Counted from the stretch's first letter, positions 54,791 to 63,583 are shown. The stretch is 64,000 nt of DNA from Variovorax boronicumulans (GCF_030812215.1 NZ_JAUSSG010000011.1:168482-232481); one strand, 5' to 3'. Numbers and translations are program-made. Notes: a model not told the origin generated them from the letters alone.

Positions 54791-56125
54791 ATGTCTTCTG
54801 TGTCTACCGCGCCCACACGGCGCCACTTCTTCGCCACCACCGCCGTCGCGGGTGCCGCCGGTTTCGGGCTGCTCTCCAACCCGGCGTTCGCGCAGGGTTC
54901 GGGCGCCGCGGCTGGCGCCGATGTTCCCGCCACGACGAAGCCCCGCGCGCCGACCGGCGACACGTCGATCCGCCCCTTCCGCATCCATGTGCCCGAGGCC
55001 GTGCTGGTCGACCTGCGCCGCCGCATCCAGGCCACGCGCTGGCCCGACCGCGAGACGGTCAATGACCAGACGCAAGGCGTGCGGCTCGAAAAACTGCAGC
55101 CGCTGGTGCGTTACTGGGGCACGGGCTACGACTGGCGCAAGGTGGAGAAGCGCCTCAACGCCCTGCCCCAGTTCATCACCGAGATCGACGGGCTTGACAT
55201 CCAGTTCGTGCATGTGCGCTCGCGCCATGCGAATGCCATGCCGCTGGTCATCACGCACGGCTGGCCGGGCTCGGTGATGGAACTCCTGAAGGTCATCGGC
55301 CCGCTCACCGACCCGACGGCGCACGGCGGACGCGCGGAAGACGCCTTTCACCTCGTGCTGCCCTCGATGCCCGGCTACGGCTTCTCTGGCAAGCCGCAAA
55401 GCACCGGCTGGGGTGCCGACCGCATCGCGACCGCCTGGGACGTGCTGATGAAGCGCCTGGGCTACACGCGCTATGTGTCGCAGGGCGGCGACTGGGGTTC
55501 GGTGGTCGCCGACAAGATGGCGCGCCAGGCGCCGCAGGGGCTGCTGGGCATCCACGTGAACATGCCCGCGACCGTACCGCCGGACGTGGCGAAGGCGCTC
55601 AACAACGGCGACCCCGCACCGGCCGGTCTCTCGGAGAAGGAAAAAGCCGCATTCGAATCGCTCAAGTACCTCTACACCAGGGGCGGCGGCTACGCGGCCA
55701 TGATGGTGACGCGCCCGCAGACCCTGGGCTATGCGCTGGAAGATTCGCCCGCGGGCCTGGCCGCCTTCTTCTACGACAAGTTCAACGAGTGGACCTACAG
55801 CGGCGGCGATGCCGACAAGGCACTCACCCGCGACGAGATGCTGGACGACATCACGCTCTACTGGGTGACGAAGACCGCGACCTCGGGCGCGCAGCTCTAC
55901 TGGGAAAACAACGCCAACAACTTCAACGCGGTCGATATCTCGATCCCCGCGGCGGTGACGGTGTTCCCGGGCGAGATCTACCGCGCGCCGAAGAGCTGGA
56001 CCGAGCGGGCCTACCGCAACCTGATCTATTTCAACGAGGTGGACAAGGGCGGCCACTTCGCGGCCTGGGAGCAGCCGGAGCTGTTCGCGGTCGAGATCCG
56101 GGCGGCGTTCAGGTCGCTGCGATAG
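54791..56125 (+). CDS. Tat-exported epoxide-hydrolase-like protein
   Basis: 444 residues. Twin-arginine leader T-R-R-H-F-F with cleavage near AFA-QGS. The EHN N-terminal domain (RPFRIHVPEAVLVDLRRRI) precedes an alpha/beta hydrolase fold: oxyanion HGWPGS, nucleophile D234 in GGDWGSV, and the closing His in KGGHFAAWEQPELF. Relatives include bacterial juvenile-hormone-type epoxide hydrolases. Export is unusual for this group and implies action on extracytoplasmic epoxides. Driven by module C. Confidence 0.88.
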   Translation: MSSVSTAPTRRHFFATTAVAGAAGFGLLSNPAFAQGSGAAAGADVPATTKPRAPTGDTSIRPFRIHVPEAVLVDLRRRIQATRWPDRETVNDQTQGVRLEKLQPLVRYWGTGYDWRKVEKRLNALPQFITEIDGLDIQFVHVRSRHANAMPLVITHGWPGSVMELLKVIGPLTDPTAHGGRAEDAFHLVLPSMPGYGFSGKPQSTGWGADRIATAWDVLMKRLGYTRYVSQGGDWGSVVADKMARQAPQGLLGIHVNMPATVPPDVAKALNNGDPAPAGLSEKEKAAFESLKYLYTRGGGYAAMMVTRPQTLGYALEDSPAGLAAFFYDKFNEWTYSGGDADKALTRDEMLDDITLYWVTKTATSGAQLYWENNANNFNAVDISIPAAVTVFPGEIYRAPKSWTERAYRNLIYFNEVDKGGHFAAWEQPELFAVEIRAAFRSLR

Positions 56126-56147
56126 CGGCCTGGCCGGGCGGAGGGCG

Positions 56148-56228
56148 CGAAACATAGTGTCGCGACCTCCGCCTGCAGATACTTGCGCATACAAACCCCC
56201 TGCCCGTTCGCGGCGGCCGGGATACATT
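56148..56228 (+). promoter_or_regulatory. promoter module copy D (upstream of response regulator)
   Basis: CGAAACATAGTGT, GATAC at 56178, CATAC at 56188, 30 bases, then TACATT as a possible -10 box, 36 bases before the regulator start. The most divergent copy, with the first spacer one base longer and the last one shorter, keeping the total at 81 bases. Confidence 0.6.
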
Positions 56229-56263
56229 CCGGCTGCGGCGCACTTCATACCTCACACACAGCC

Positions 56264-57007
56264 ATGACTCCCAAGACCTCCGACCACATCCTCATCGTCG
56301 ACGACGACCGGGAAATCCGCGAACTGCTCACGACCTACCTGGTCAAGAACGGCCTGCGCGTGGTGGCAGTGCCCACCGGCCGGCACATGCGCGCGGCGCT
56401 GGAGGAGTCGGGGCCCTTCGACCTCATCATCCTGGACCTGATGCTGCCGGGCGAAGACGGCCTCACGCTGTGCCGCGACCTGCGCACCGGCAAGTACAAG
56501 GCCACGCCGATCCTGATGCTCACCGCCCGCAGCGAAGAGGCCGACCGCATCCTCGGCCTAGAGATGGGCGCCGACGACTACCTGGCCAAGCCTTTCTCCG
56601 CACGCGAACTGCTCGCGCGCATCCGCTCGGTGATGCGGCGCACGCGCATGCTGCCGCCGAACATGGGCGCGGTCGAGCCGTCGCAGAAGCTGGCCTTCGG
56701 CGACTGGCATGTGGACACGGTGGCGCGCCACCTGCTGGACGACAGCGGCACGATGGTGGCGCTGAGCGGCGCCGAGTACCGCCTGCTGCGCGTGTTTCTC
56801 GACCATCCGCAGAAGGTGCTGAGCCGCGACCAGCTGCTGAGCCTTACCCAGGGCCGCGAAGCGGAGCTCTTCGAGCGCTCGATCGACCTGCTCGTGAGTC
56901 GCCTGCGCCAGCGCCTGCGCGACGACGCGCGGGAGCCGCGCTACATCAAGACGGTGCGAAGCGAGGGTTATGTCTTCGCTTCGGCCGTCGAGGCGCGGGA
57001 CGACTGA
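56264..57007 (+). CDS. OmpR-family response regulator
   Basis: 247 residues. Receiver domain with VDDDRE, phosphoacceptor D58 in LIILDLMLPGEDG, and LAKPFSARELLARI. The C-terminal winged helix has VALSGAEYRLLRVFLDHP and EPRYIKTVRSEGYVF. No kinase gene adjoins; the kinase at 49004 is a candidate partner. It has its own copy of the promoter module, so it may be autoregulated and may bind the GATAC/CATAC direct repeat, whose 10-base period suits OmpR-type dimers. Confidence 0.92.
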   Translation: MTPKTSDHILIVDDDREIRELLTTYLVKNGLRVVAVPTGRHMRAALEESGPFDLIILDLMLPGEDGLTLCRDLRTGKYKATPILMLTARSEEADRILGLEMGADDYLAKPFSARELLARIRSVMRRTRMLPPNMGAVEPSQKLAFGDWHVDTVARHLLDDSGTMVALSGAEYRLLRVFLDHPQKVLSRDQLLSLTQGREAELFERSIDLLVSRLRQRLRDDAREPRYIKTVRSEGYVFASAVEARDD

Positions 57008-57037
57008 GGTTCATCCCGCTGCCGCCTCATCCGGGCC

Positions 57038-58060
57038 TCATCCGGCGCGGCGCGCCGAGAGCAGCAATTCCCAAGTCGCTTCGGCGAACTCCTTCGGTGC
57101 TTCTTCGGGCAGGTTGTGCCCGGCGTTCTCGACCACGCGGTGCGAGCGCGGGCCGCTGAACTTCGCCGCGGTCGACTTGCCATCGGTGGCCGGCACCACG
57201 CCATCGGCCTTGCCGTCGAGTGTGATGGTCGGCACGGCGATGGCGGGCAGCGCCGAGAGCCGGCGTTCGACGTCCGCGTATGCCGCGCAGCCGTCCGCTG
57301 CGCCCAGGCGGTGGCGGTACGAATGGATCACCACGTCGACATAGTCCGGGTTGTCGAATGCGGCAACGTGGCGGGCCAGCGTGGCCTCGTCGAAATGCCA
57401 GTTCGGCGAATTGCGCAGCCAGATGGTCCGCGCGATCTCGCGGCGGTTGGCAATGAGGCCGGCGCGTCCACGTTCGCTCAGGAAATAGTGCTGGTACCAG
57501 ATGCCCGACTCGACCGACGGCGCGACCGGCAGGCTCGCCTTCGCGATGTCCTGGATCAGGTAGCTGTTGACCGACACGAGGCCTGAAACGCGCTCGGGCC
57601 ACAGCGCCGCTGCGACGCAGGCCGCGCGCCCACCCCAGTCGTAGCCGGCGAGCACCGCGCGATCGAGTTTCAGCGCATCCATCAGCGCGACGACATCGAC
57701 GCCGATGGCCGCCTGCTGACCGGAACGTGGCGTGGCGCTGTCGATGAAACGCGTGGAGCCATGACCACGCAGGTACGGAACGATCACGCGCGCGCCGCGT
57801 GCGGCGAGCATCGACGCGACCTCCACGAAGCTGTCGACCGAATACGGAAAGCCGTGCAGCAGCAACACCGGCGGCCCATCGGTGGGCCCGGCTTCGAAGT
57901 AGCCGACATCGAGCACGCCGGCCTTGACCTGCCGTACCGGCCCGAGCTGGAAAGCTGCGCCCGCATGGGCCGAGCTCATCGACGCGAACTGCGCCGCAAC
58001 CACGCCGGCGGCGGCCGTGGCCAGGAAGCCGCGGCGGTTGTGTTGGATCTCTTTGAACAT
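57038..58060 (-). CDS. Tat-exported alpha/beta hydrolase (epoxide hydrolase/dehalogenase type)
   Basis: 340 residues. Leader HNRRGFLATAAAG is twin-arginine. The oxyanion motif LLHGFPYS and nucleophile D141 in AGYDWGGRAA mark the Asp-nucleophile group; a closing His is in VENAGHNLPEEAP. It follows the TlpA-like gene and a 42-codon ORF on the same strand, all probably served by module B. Start 58060 follows GCAGAAGGTTCATCC. Confidence 0.87.
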   Translation of the reverse strand: MFKEIQHNRRGFLATAAAGVVAAQFASMSSAHAGAAFQLGPVRQVKAGVLDVGYFEAGPTDGPPVLLLHGFPYSVDSFVEVASMLAARGARVIVPYLRGHGSTRFIDSATPRSGQQAAIGVDVVALMDALKLDRAVLAGYDWGGRAACVAAALWPERVSGLVSVNSYLIQDIAKASLPVAPSVESGIWYQHYFLSERGRAGLIANRREIARTIWLRNSPNWHFDEATLARHVAAFDNPDYVDVVIHSYRHRLGAADGCAAYADVERRLSALPAIAVPTITLDGKADGVVPATDGKSTAAKFSGPRSHRVVENAGHNLPEEAPKEFAEATWELLLSARRAG

Positions 58061-58080
58061 GGATGAACCTTCTGCCCGCT

Positions 58081-58209
58081 TCATGCGCGGGCGCGTTTGC
58101 GAGGGCCCGCAAACTCGCGGGCCGTGATGCATTGGCAACTCACCGGGTTGCGGACTTCATGGGCGAAGCCACCGGCAAAGAAGAGGAGCGCGAACCAGAG
58201 CTTCTTCAT
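58081..58209 (-). CDS. possible 42-residue exported peptide
   Basis: ATG one base after the TlpA-like stop; ends 20 bases before the hydrolase start. MKKLWFALLFFAGGFA is a good signal-peptide core, followed by HEVRNPVSCQCITA with a C-x-C. Codon context is not decisive. It may simply couple translation between its neighbours. Confidence 0.4.
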   Translation of the reverse strand: MKKLWFALLFFAGGFAHEVRNPVSCQCITAREFAGPRKRARA

Positions 58210-58210
58210 C

Positions 58211-58810
58211 TCAACCTCCGGGAGCAGCAGCAGCAGCAGCAGTAGCAGCGGCGGCAACGGCCGGCGACGGCTCGGCCAGCAGCGCCTGGATCTTTTTCTC
58301 GGTCGTGCCGTAGCTGCCTTCGCCGAAGTGCGAATAGACGATCTTTCCCTGCTTGTCGATCAGGTAGACCGCGGGCCAGTACTGGTTGTTGAAGGCCTTC
58401 CAGGTGCCGTAGCTGTTGTCCTGCGCCACGGCGTGCTGGATCTGCAGGCGCTTGATCGCTTCCTGCACGTTCTTGGTCGACTTCTCGTAGGCGAACTCGG
58501 GCGTGTGCACGCCCACGACGACGAGGCCCTGGTCCTTGTACTTCGCGTTCCAGTCCTTGACGTACGGCAGATGGTTGAGGCAGTTGATGCAGGTGTAGGT
58601 CCAGAAGTCGACGAGCACGACCTTGCCGCGCAGCTCCTTGAGCTTCAGCGGCTCGGAGTTGAGCCACTTGTCGATGTTCTGGAATTCGGGCGCCTGCTGC
58701 GCGGCACCCGCGGGGACGTCGCCGCCGGGCGGCGGTGCGGCGAACGTGAGAACGGCAACCGAGGCCGCGACCGCCGCAACGGCGAGAACTACATTGGATC
58801 GAATGCTCAT
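58211..58810 (-). CDS. TlpA-like periplasmic thioredoxin
   Basis: 199 residues. Single N-terminal hydrophobic segment, then a TlpA fold with FWTYTCINC (C74, C77) and WPAVYLIDKQGKIVYSHFGEG. Nearly the same block occurs in the DipZ-like protein at 47063. The C-terminal tail is an Ala run encoded by a GCT/GCA-type triplet tract. Probably a periplasmic disulfide reductase. Start at 58810 follows CCAGGAAACCATC. Preceded by module B. Confidence 0.88.
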   Translation of the reverse strand: MSIRSNVVLAVAAVAASVAVLTFAAPPPGGDVPAGAAQQAPEFQNIDKWLNSEPLKLKELRGKVVLVDFWTYTCINCLNHLPYVKDWNAKYKDQGLVVVGVHTPEFAYEKSTKNVQEAIKRLQIQHAVAQDNSYGTWKAFNNQYWPAVYLIDKQGKIVYSHFGEGSYGTTEKKIQALLAEPSPAVAAAATAAAAAAPGG

Positions 58811-58862
58811 GATGGTTTCCTGGACACGGAAGTGGGAGGGTGGTTGGCGAAAGAACGAGCGG

Positions 58863-58943
58863 ATTGTTCGCCGCTCACCGCCTCTCGGGCACACATTGCG
58901 TATGCCTCTGTGTCGGCCTTGAAACCGAACACACTACGTTTCA
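58863..58943 (-). promoter_or_regulatory. promoter module copy B (upstream of TlpA-like gene)
   Basis: Minus strand: TGAAACGTAGTGTGTTC, then GACAC and CATAC ten bases apart, 31 bases, then AACAAT as -10 box, 53 bases before the start codon. The closest match to copy A, including the sequence around the -10 box. Confidence 0.7.
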
Positions 58944-59033
58944 CAACGCGGCGGATTTCGCTCTCTGCAAGGCCTCCGGAAAATTCGAAATTGGCCTACA
59001 GACACCCGATCTCCAAGGGAACATCGTCGGGCC

Positions 59034-59237
59034 ATGACACACCCGATCGAACTCATCATCGAGGAGCCGGTGCCCGGCTCGTTTGTGTGGCGGCTGCTGG
59101 AAACCGATGCGAACGGCGCGAACCCGACCGTGCTTCGCAGCGCCTTCGATGCGGCCGACAGCTACGAGGCCGCGCTGGCTTCGGGGCAACGCGCCCTGCA
59201 CAGCGAAATACGCAACATCGCCGCCGGCGCGCACTGA
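59034..59237 (+). CDS. small cytosolic protein, unknown
   Basis: 67 residues, no signal or membrane segment. Begins with a beta-like IELIIEEPVPGSFVWRLLE and ends in a helix EAALASGQRALHSEIRNIAA. Looks like a small single-domain protein common in Burkholderiales, but I cannot name it. Divergent from the TlpA-like gene. Confidence 0.55.
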   Translation: MTHPIELIIEEPVPGSFVWRLLETDANGANPTVLRSAFDAADSYEAALASGQRALHSEIRNIAAGAH

Positions 59238-59438
59238 AGCGCGGCGCTGTCGCCCCATCTCCACCGCCATCTCTTGAAGAGAAGGCGCTCACATGCGCAC
59301 ACGCCAGCCGCGGCGCGTCAGCATGTGCTTACGGCTGGTTCACGAGGCGTCCTACCACCCGCGCGTCGGCGCTTCCTAGGATGTTTTCCAGGCGCCGGAC
59401 CCGACGCAACAACCAACACCGGCGTCAAGGAGATGACC

Positions 59439-59870
59439 ATGCAAAAGTTCCTGCGGATATGCGCGACCGCGTCGTGCCTCATGGCGCTTGCTGCCCATGC
59501 GCAAACAACCCCGCCTCCGGCGGCAACGATGGACCCCGCCGTGGCGGAACTCAAGGCCGGCCGCGACAAGATCGCCGCCGACTACAAGGCCGACAAGGCC
59601 GCCTGCGATGCCATGAAGGACAACGCGAAGGATGTCTGCGTCGAAGAAGCCAAGGGCAAGGAAAAGATCGCCAAGGCCGAACTCGACCAGAAGGTGCGGC
59701 CCAGCGACAGCAATGCGCGCAAGGTGGCCGAGGCCAAGGTCGAAGCGGCCTACGACATCGCCAAGGAGAAGTGCGACGACCAGAAGGGCGATGCCAAGTC
59801 GGCGTGCGTGAAACAGGCCAAGGCCGAAGAAAGCAAGGGCAAGGCCGACATCAAGGCGATGAAGAAGTAG
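59439..59870 (+). CDS. small Lys/Ala-rich exported protein with internal repeat
   Basis: 143 residues. Sec leader ends at AHA-QTT. The mature part is highly charged and helical, with two similar units: ACDAMKDNAKDVCVEEAKGK and KCDDQKGDAKSACVKQAKAE, each with Cys near both ends. GTCAAGGAG lies just before the ATG at 59439. Role unknown; a periplasmic scaffold or metal/polyanion binder is possible. Its end overlaps the convergent AraC gene by 20 bases. Confidence 0.75.
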   Translation: MQKFLRICATASCLMALAAHAQTTPPPAATMDPAVAELKAGRDKIAADYKADKAACDAMKDNAKDVCVEEAKGKEKIAKAELDQKVRPSDSNARKVAEAKVEAAYDIAKEKCDDQKGDAKSACVKQAKAEESKGKADIKAMKK

Positions 59871-60792
59871 CAGCAGCAGCCGGCGCACTCGCGCCCTGGC
59901 GGAACTGCCTTGGCGTGACGCCGATCTGCTGGCGGAAGCGCCGGCTGAAATAGTCGGCATCGCTGAAGCCGCATTGCTGCGCGATGTCGCCGATGCGGAC
60001 GCTGGAGGTCAGCAGCAGTTCCTTCGCGCGTTCCAGCCGCCGCTCGGTGACGAGTTCGGTGAAGGTGCGATCGGTCTGCTTCTTGAGCAGGTGCGCGAGG
60101 TAGTTGGGCGACAGCATCGCCGCAGCCGCGGCGTCGTTGAGCGACATCTCTTCGCTCAAGTGCTCGCGCACATAGCGCATCACACGCTGCAGCGCATCGC
60201 GCCGCGAACTGCGGCCGCTGTGACGTGCAGCCTGTTCGAGCAACGCCGCCTCGTGCCGCTGGCAGGCCAGTGCGACGAGCTGCAGCAGGATGCCGCGTAT
60301 CGCGCCCGCTGCGGCGAAACCGCGTGCGCGGTTGAGTGCGGAGAGTTCATCGAGCCAGCGCAGGATGCGCGCGAAATCCGCTTCGTCGAACGAGAAGTCG
60401 ACGTACTCTTGGAACAGGAACGGCGCGAGTTCGGGATGACGCGCCACGGACACTTCCTCGAGGTCGAGCGGCTCGACGGCCAGTTCGGGCCAGAGAAATC
60501 CCTGGTCGAAATTCACGATGGCGTAACGCGCGCCGACGGGATGCGGTACCACATGCACCCGGTACGGCAGCACGAAGCTCAGGTGCCCCGCGCGGAACGG
60601 CCGCACCGCGCCGCCGATGAGTTGCTGCTCGCCGCCCTCGATGCTCACCTGGATCTGGAAGTACTCGTGCCGGTGCGGCCGCGCGAGCACGTCGCGCGCG
60701 CCTTCGAAGCGGATGTCGAAGTCGAGATGGTTCGCGCGCTCCTGCATGCCGTAGAGGCGGGAGCTGGAGGAACTGGACGGGGGCGCCGGCAT
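59851..60792 (-). CDS. AraC-family transcriptional regulator
   Basis: 313 residues. N-terminal cupin with ARPHRHEYFQIQVSIEGG, and a C-terminal pair of helix-turn-helices: SLNDAAAAAMLSPNYLAHLLKKQT and RIGDIAQQCGFSDADYFSRRFRQQ (read as two motifs). Ends with GVTPRQFR. Divergent from the FAH-family gene and likely to control it. Start taken at 60792; an upstream ATG exists at 60891. Confidence 0.9.
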   Translation of the reverse strand: MPAPPSSSSSSRLYGMQERANHLDFDIRFEGARDVLARPHRHEYFQIQVSIEGGEQQLIGGAVRPFRAGHLSFVLPYRVHVVPHPVGARYAIVNFDQGFLWPELAVEPLDLEEVSVARHPELAPFLFQEYVDFSFDEADFARILRWLDELSALNRARGFAAAGAIRGILLQLVALACQRHEAALLEQAARHSGRSSRRDALQRVMRYVREHLSEEMSLNDAAAAAMLSPNYLAHLLKKQTDRTFTELVTERRLERAKELLLTSSVRIGDIAQQCGFSDADYFSRRFRQQIGVTPRQFRQGASAPAAAATSSSP

Positions 60793-60943
60793 GGCGCGAT
60801 GGTAGCGAGAGGCGGCGCGATCGCTCCGGGGTGCGTGTTGCCTGAGTCCTGTTTTTGCGTAGATGCGTGCGGCGCGGCGGCCGCGCGCCATTCCAGAATC
60901 GATGACGCGCTTTCAGCAACACCCCCAGAAGGAGACACAGAAC

Positions 60944-61741
60944 ATGTCCAACCCATCGTCACGTCGCGGCCTGCTGGCCGGTTCGGCCGCCATGGCCACC
61001 GGCGCCATTGCCGGTTGTGCGCTGCCCGCAGGCGCCGCGCGCACGGCGCCCACGCCTTTCGATGTCGCCGTATCGACCGTGCCGATCGTCGGCAGCGAAC
61101 AGGTGTACCCGGTGCGCCGCATCTATTGCATTGGCCGCAACTACGCCGCCCATGCGCGCGAGATGGGCTCGGACCCGACGCGCGAGCCGCCCTTCTTCTT
61201 TCAGAAGCCGGCCGACGCGATCCAGGTCGTGACGCCGGGCAAGGTGGCCGATCATCCCTACCCCACGCTCACCAAAAACTACCACTACGAGGTGGAGCTG
61301 GTCGTCGCGCTGGCCAAGGGCGGCAAGAACATTCCGGCGGCGAGCGCGCTCGACCACGTGTACGGCTACTCGCTCGGCCTGGACATGACGCGCCGCGACC
61401 TGCAGCGCGAGATGGGCGACCAGAAGAAGCCGTGGGAAATCGGCAAGAGCTTCGACCACTCGGCACCCATCGGGCCGATCCATCCGGTGGCGAAGGTCGG
61501 CCATTTCGCCGATGGTGCGATCTGGCTCAAGGTGAATGGCGAAACGAAGCAGAACGCCACGCTCAAGTACATGATCTGGTCGGTCGCCGAGCAGATCAGC
61601 CGCCTGTCGCAGGCCTTCGAGCTGATGCCCGGCGACATCATCTACTCGGGCACGCCCGAGAACGTGGGGCCGGTGGTGCGCGGGGACCTGATCGAGATCC
61701 ACATCGACGGTTTGCCGAACCTGTCGGTGCGGATCGTCTGA
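60944..61741 (+). CDS. FAH-family hydrolase as Tat lipoprotein
   Basis: 265 residues. The leader has S-R-R-G-L-L-A-G and a lipobox I-A-G-C25, so it should be folded in the cytoplasm, exported by Tat and lipidated. The FAH fold is intact: metal ligands E116-x-E118 in YHYEVELV and D147 in GLDMTRRD, plus FQKPADAI and IYSGTPENVGPV. Such enzymes split C-C bonds of acylpyruvates and are normally cytosolic. AGAAGGAGACACAGAAC precedes the ATG. Confidence 0.87.
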   Translation: MSNPSSRRGLLAGSAAMATGAIAGCALPAGAARTAPTPFDVAVSTVPIVGSEQVYPVRRIYCIGRNYAAHAREMGSDPTREPPFFFQKPADAIQVVTPGKVADHPYPTLTKNYHYEVELVVALAKGGKNIPAASALDHVYGYSLGLDMTRRDLQREMGDQKKPWEIGKSFDHSAPIGPIHPVAKVGHFADGAIWLKVNGETKQNATLKYMIWSVAEQISRLSQAFELMPGDIIYSGTPENVGPVVRGDLIEIHIDGLPNLSVRIV

Positions 61742-61753
61742 GCCCGGCCGGGC

Positions 61754-62773
61754 TTACTTGCGCACTTTCTCGATCTCGGCCATCAGCTCCTTGACGGTGG
61801 CTTCGCCCACCGAGGCCGAGTACTTGTCGATGACGGGCTTCACCTTCGCGCGGAGCTTGGCCATTTCGTCCGGCGGCAGCTCGGAGACGGTCATGCCGGC
61901 CTTCTTGAGCGCATCGAGCGCGCTGTCGGCCGCGCCGCGCGAGGCCTGGCGCTGGAACGCGGTCGACTCGGTCGCGGCCTCGGAGATGATCTTCTTCTCT
62001 TCCGCGCTCATGCCGTCCCAGGTCTTCTTGCTGATCAGAAGCGCCTGCGGGTTGTAGATGTGGCGGGTCTGGGTGATGTACTTCTGCACCTCGGCGAACT
62101 TCGACGAGAGGATCGTCGTGTTCGGATTCTCCTGCCCGTCGACCGCTTTCTGGTCGAGCGCCGGATAGAGCTCGGGGAACGGCAGCGGCGTGGCATTGGC
62201 GCCCAGCGCGCTGAAGAGGTCGATGTAGATCGGCGACTGGATGACGCGGATCTTCAGCCCCGCGATGTCGTCCGCCTTCACGATCGGCCGCTTGCTGTTG
62301 GTGAGGTTGCGAAAGCCCAGGTCCCAGTAGCCCAGGCCGTGCAGGCCCTTCTCTTCGAGCTTGGCCATCAGCCTCTGGCCGAAGGGCCCATCGGTGACGG
62401 CATCGGCCTCCTTGCCGTTGTTGAAGAGAAACGGAAAGTCGTAGGCCGCGAACTCCTTCACCTGCGCGGAGAGGATGCCGGCGTTGAGCACGGTGATCTC
62501 GACCGTGCCGCCCTGCAATGCAGACACGGTCTGCAGGTCGCCGCCGAGCGAGCCGCCTGCGAACAGCTTCACCGTGATCTTGCCGCCCGACTTGGCCGCG
62601 ACGACGTCGGCGAACTTCTGCGCGCCCTGCGCCTGCGGATGGCCGGTCTGGTTCTGGAACGCGAACTTGAGCGTGCGCTCCTTGACCTGCGCGAACGCGC
62701 TGCCGGTGGCGAATGCGGCAGCGGCGGCAACGGTGGCCAGCATCGCGAGCTTGCGGATCGAATCTCTCTTCAT
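61754..62773 (-). CDS. DctP-type TRAP transporter receptor
   Basis: 339 residues. Signal peptide ends near GSAFAQ. DctP fold with KFAFQNQTGHPQAQGAQKFA, the LPFPELYPALDQKAVDGQENP ligand block and the carboxylate-binding Arg near IRVIQSP. Periplasmic receptor for an organic acid. No membrane subunits are adjacent. Follows the IclR gene by 27 bases on the same strand. Confidence 0.9.
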   Translation of the reverse strand: MKRDSIRKLAMLATVAAAAAFATGSAFAQVKERTLKFAFQNQTGHPQAQGAQKFADVVAAKSGGKITVKLFAGGSLGGDLQTVSALQGGTVEITVLNAGILSAQVKEFAAYDFPFLFNNGKEADAVTDGPFGQRLMAKLEEKGLHGLGYWDLGFRNLTNSKRPIVKADDIAGLKIRVIQSPIYIDLFSALGANATPLPFPELYPALDQKAVDGQENPNTTILSSKFAEVQKYITQTRHIYNPQALLISKKTWDGMSAEEKKIISEAATESTAFQRQASRGAADSALDALKKAGMTVSELPPDEMAKLRAKVKPVIDKYSASVGEATVKELMAEIEKVRK

Positions 62774-62800
62774 GGCTTGTCTCCTTTTGTGTGAGCCGGT

Positions 62801-63583
62801 CTAGGCTCTTTTCTTGAACAACGCCGATGCGCCGCTGGCACGCGCGACGTCTTCGGCGGTCTGAAGAAGCGCCGGCCCGAGCGCCTCCATCCGTTGCGGC
62901 GTCAGGCGGCTGAGCGGGCCCGCGATGGTGACGACGCCGATGGCCGTGCCGCCGGCGCCGCGCACCGGCGCGGCCATGGCCGTCATGCCCGGCGCGAACA
63001 CTTCGTTGATCATGCTGAAGCCTCGCTGGTGCGCGGCCTTCACGAAGGCCATCACGGCCTTGATGGAAGTGGGCGCCTTGGGGCCGTAGTCCTGCGGCGT
63101 GCCCAGTCCCTTCCTGGCGACAAGCACGGTGGCGGCGTCCTCGCTCATCGTCGAGAGCCATGCGTGGCCGGCCGCGCTGCAAGAAAGGTTGACCGACAGG
63201 CCCATGTCCGGGTCGTAGCGCAGGCCCCGCGTGGCGCCTTGCGACTTGGCCACGAAGGTCAGGTCGTCGCCATCGACGACCGCCAGCCGCACCAGTTCGC
63301 CCGAGGCCGAGGCCAGCTGGTCGAGCAGCGGTTGCGCGATGTCGACGATGCCCGAGCGGCTCAGGAACGACAGGCTGATCGAGACGAGCTTGATGGTCAG
63401 TACGTAGTGGCCATCGCGCGGGTCCTGCCGCACGTAGCCGCAGCGGATCAGTTCCGTGAGCAGGCGGTGCGACGCGCTCAGCGGAATCTGCAATTCGCCT
63501 GCCAATGTCGAGAGCGCACAGCCCTCCGGATGTTCGGCCAGGTATTCCAGCACGTTGAAGCTGCGTTCCAGTATCCCGCTCAT
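62801..63583 (-). CDS. IclR-family transcriptional regulator
   Basis: 260 residues. Winged helix-turn-helix at residues 5-70 (SFNVLEYLAEHPEGCALSTLAGEL), then the GAF-like effector domain with SAAGHAWLS and the Cys-containing NLSCSAAG segment. Start at 63583. A perfect palindrome lies in the gap to the divergent receptor gene at 63738, so it probably controls both directions. Confidence 0.9.
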   Translation of the reverse strand: MSGILERSFNVLEYLAEHPEGCALSTLAGELQIPLSASHRLLTELIRCGYVRQDPRDGHYVLTIKLVSISLSFLSRSGIVDIAQPLLDQLASASGELVRLAVVDGDDLTFVAKSQGATRGLRYDPDMGLSVNLSCSAAGHAWLSTMSEDAATVLVARKGLGTPQDYGPKAPTSIKAVMAFVKAAHQRGFSMINEVFAPGMTAMAAPVRGAGGTAIGVVTIAGPLSRLTPQRMEALGPALLQTAEDVARASGASALFKKRA

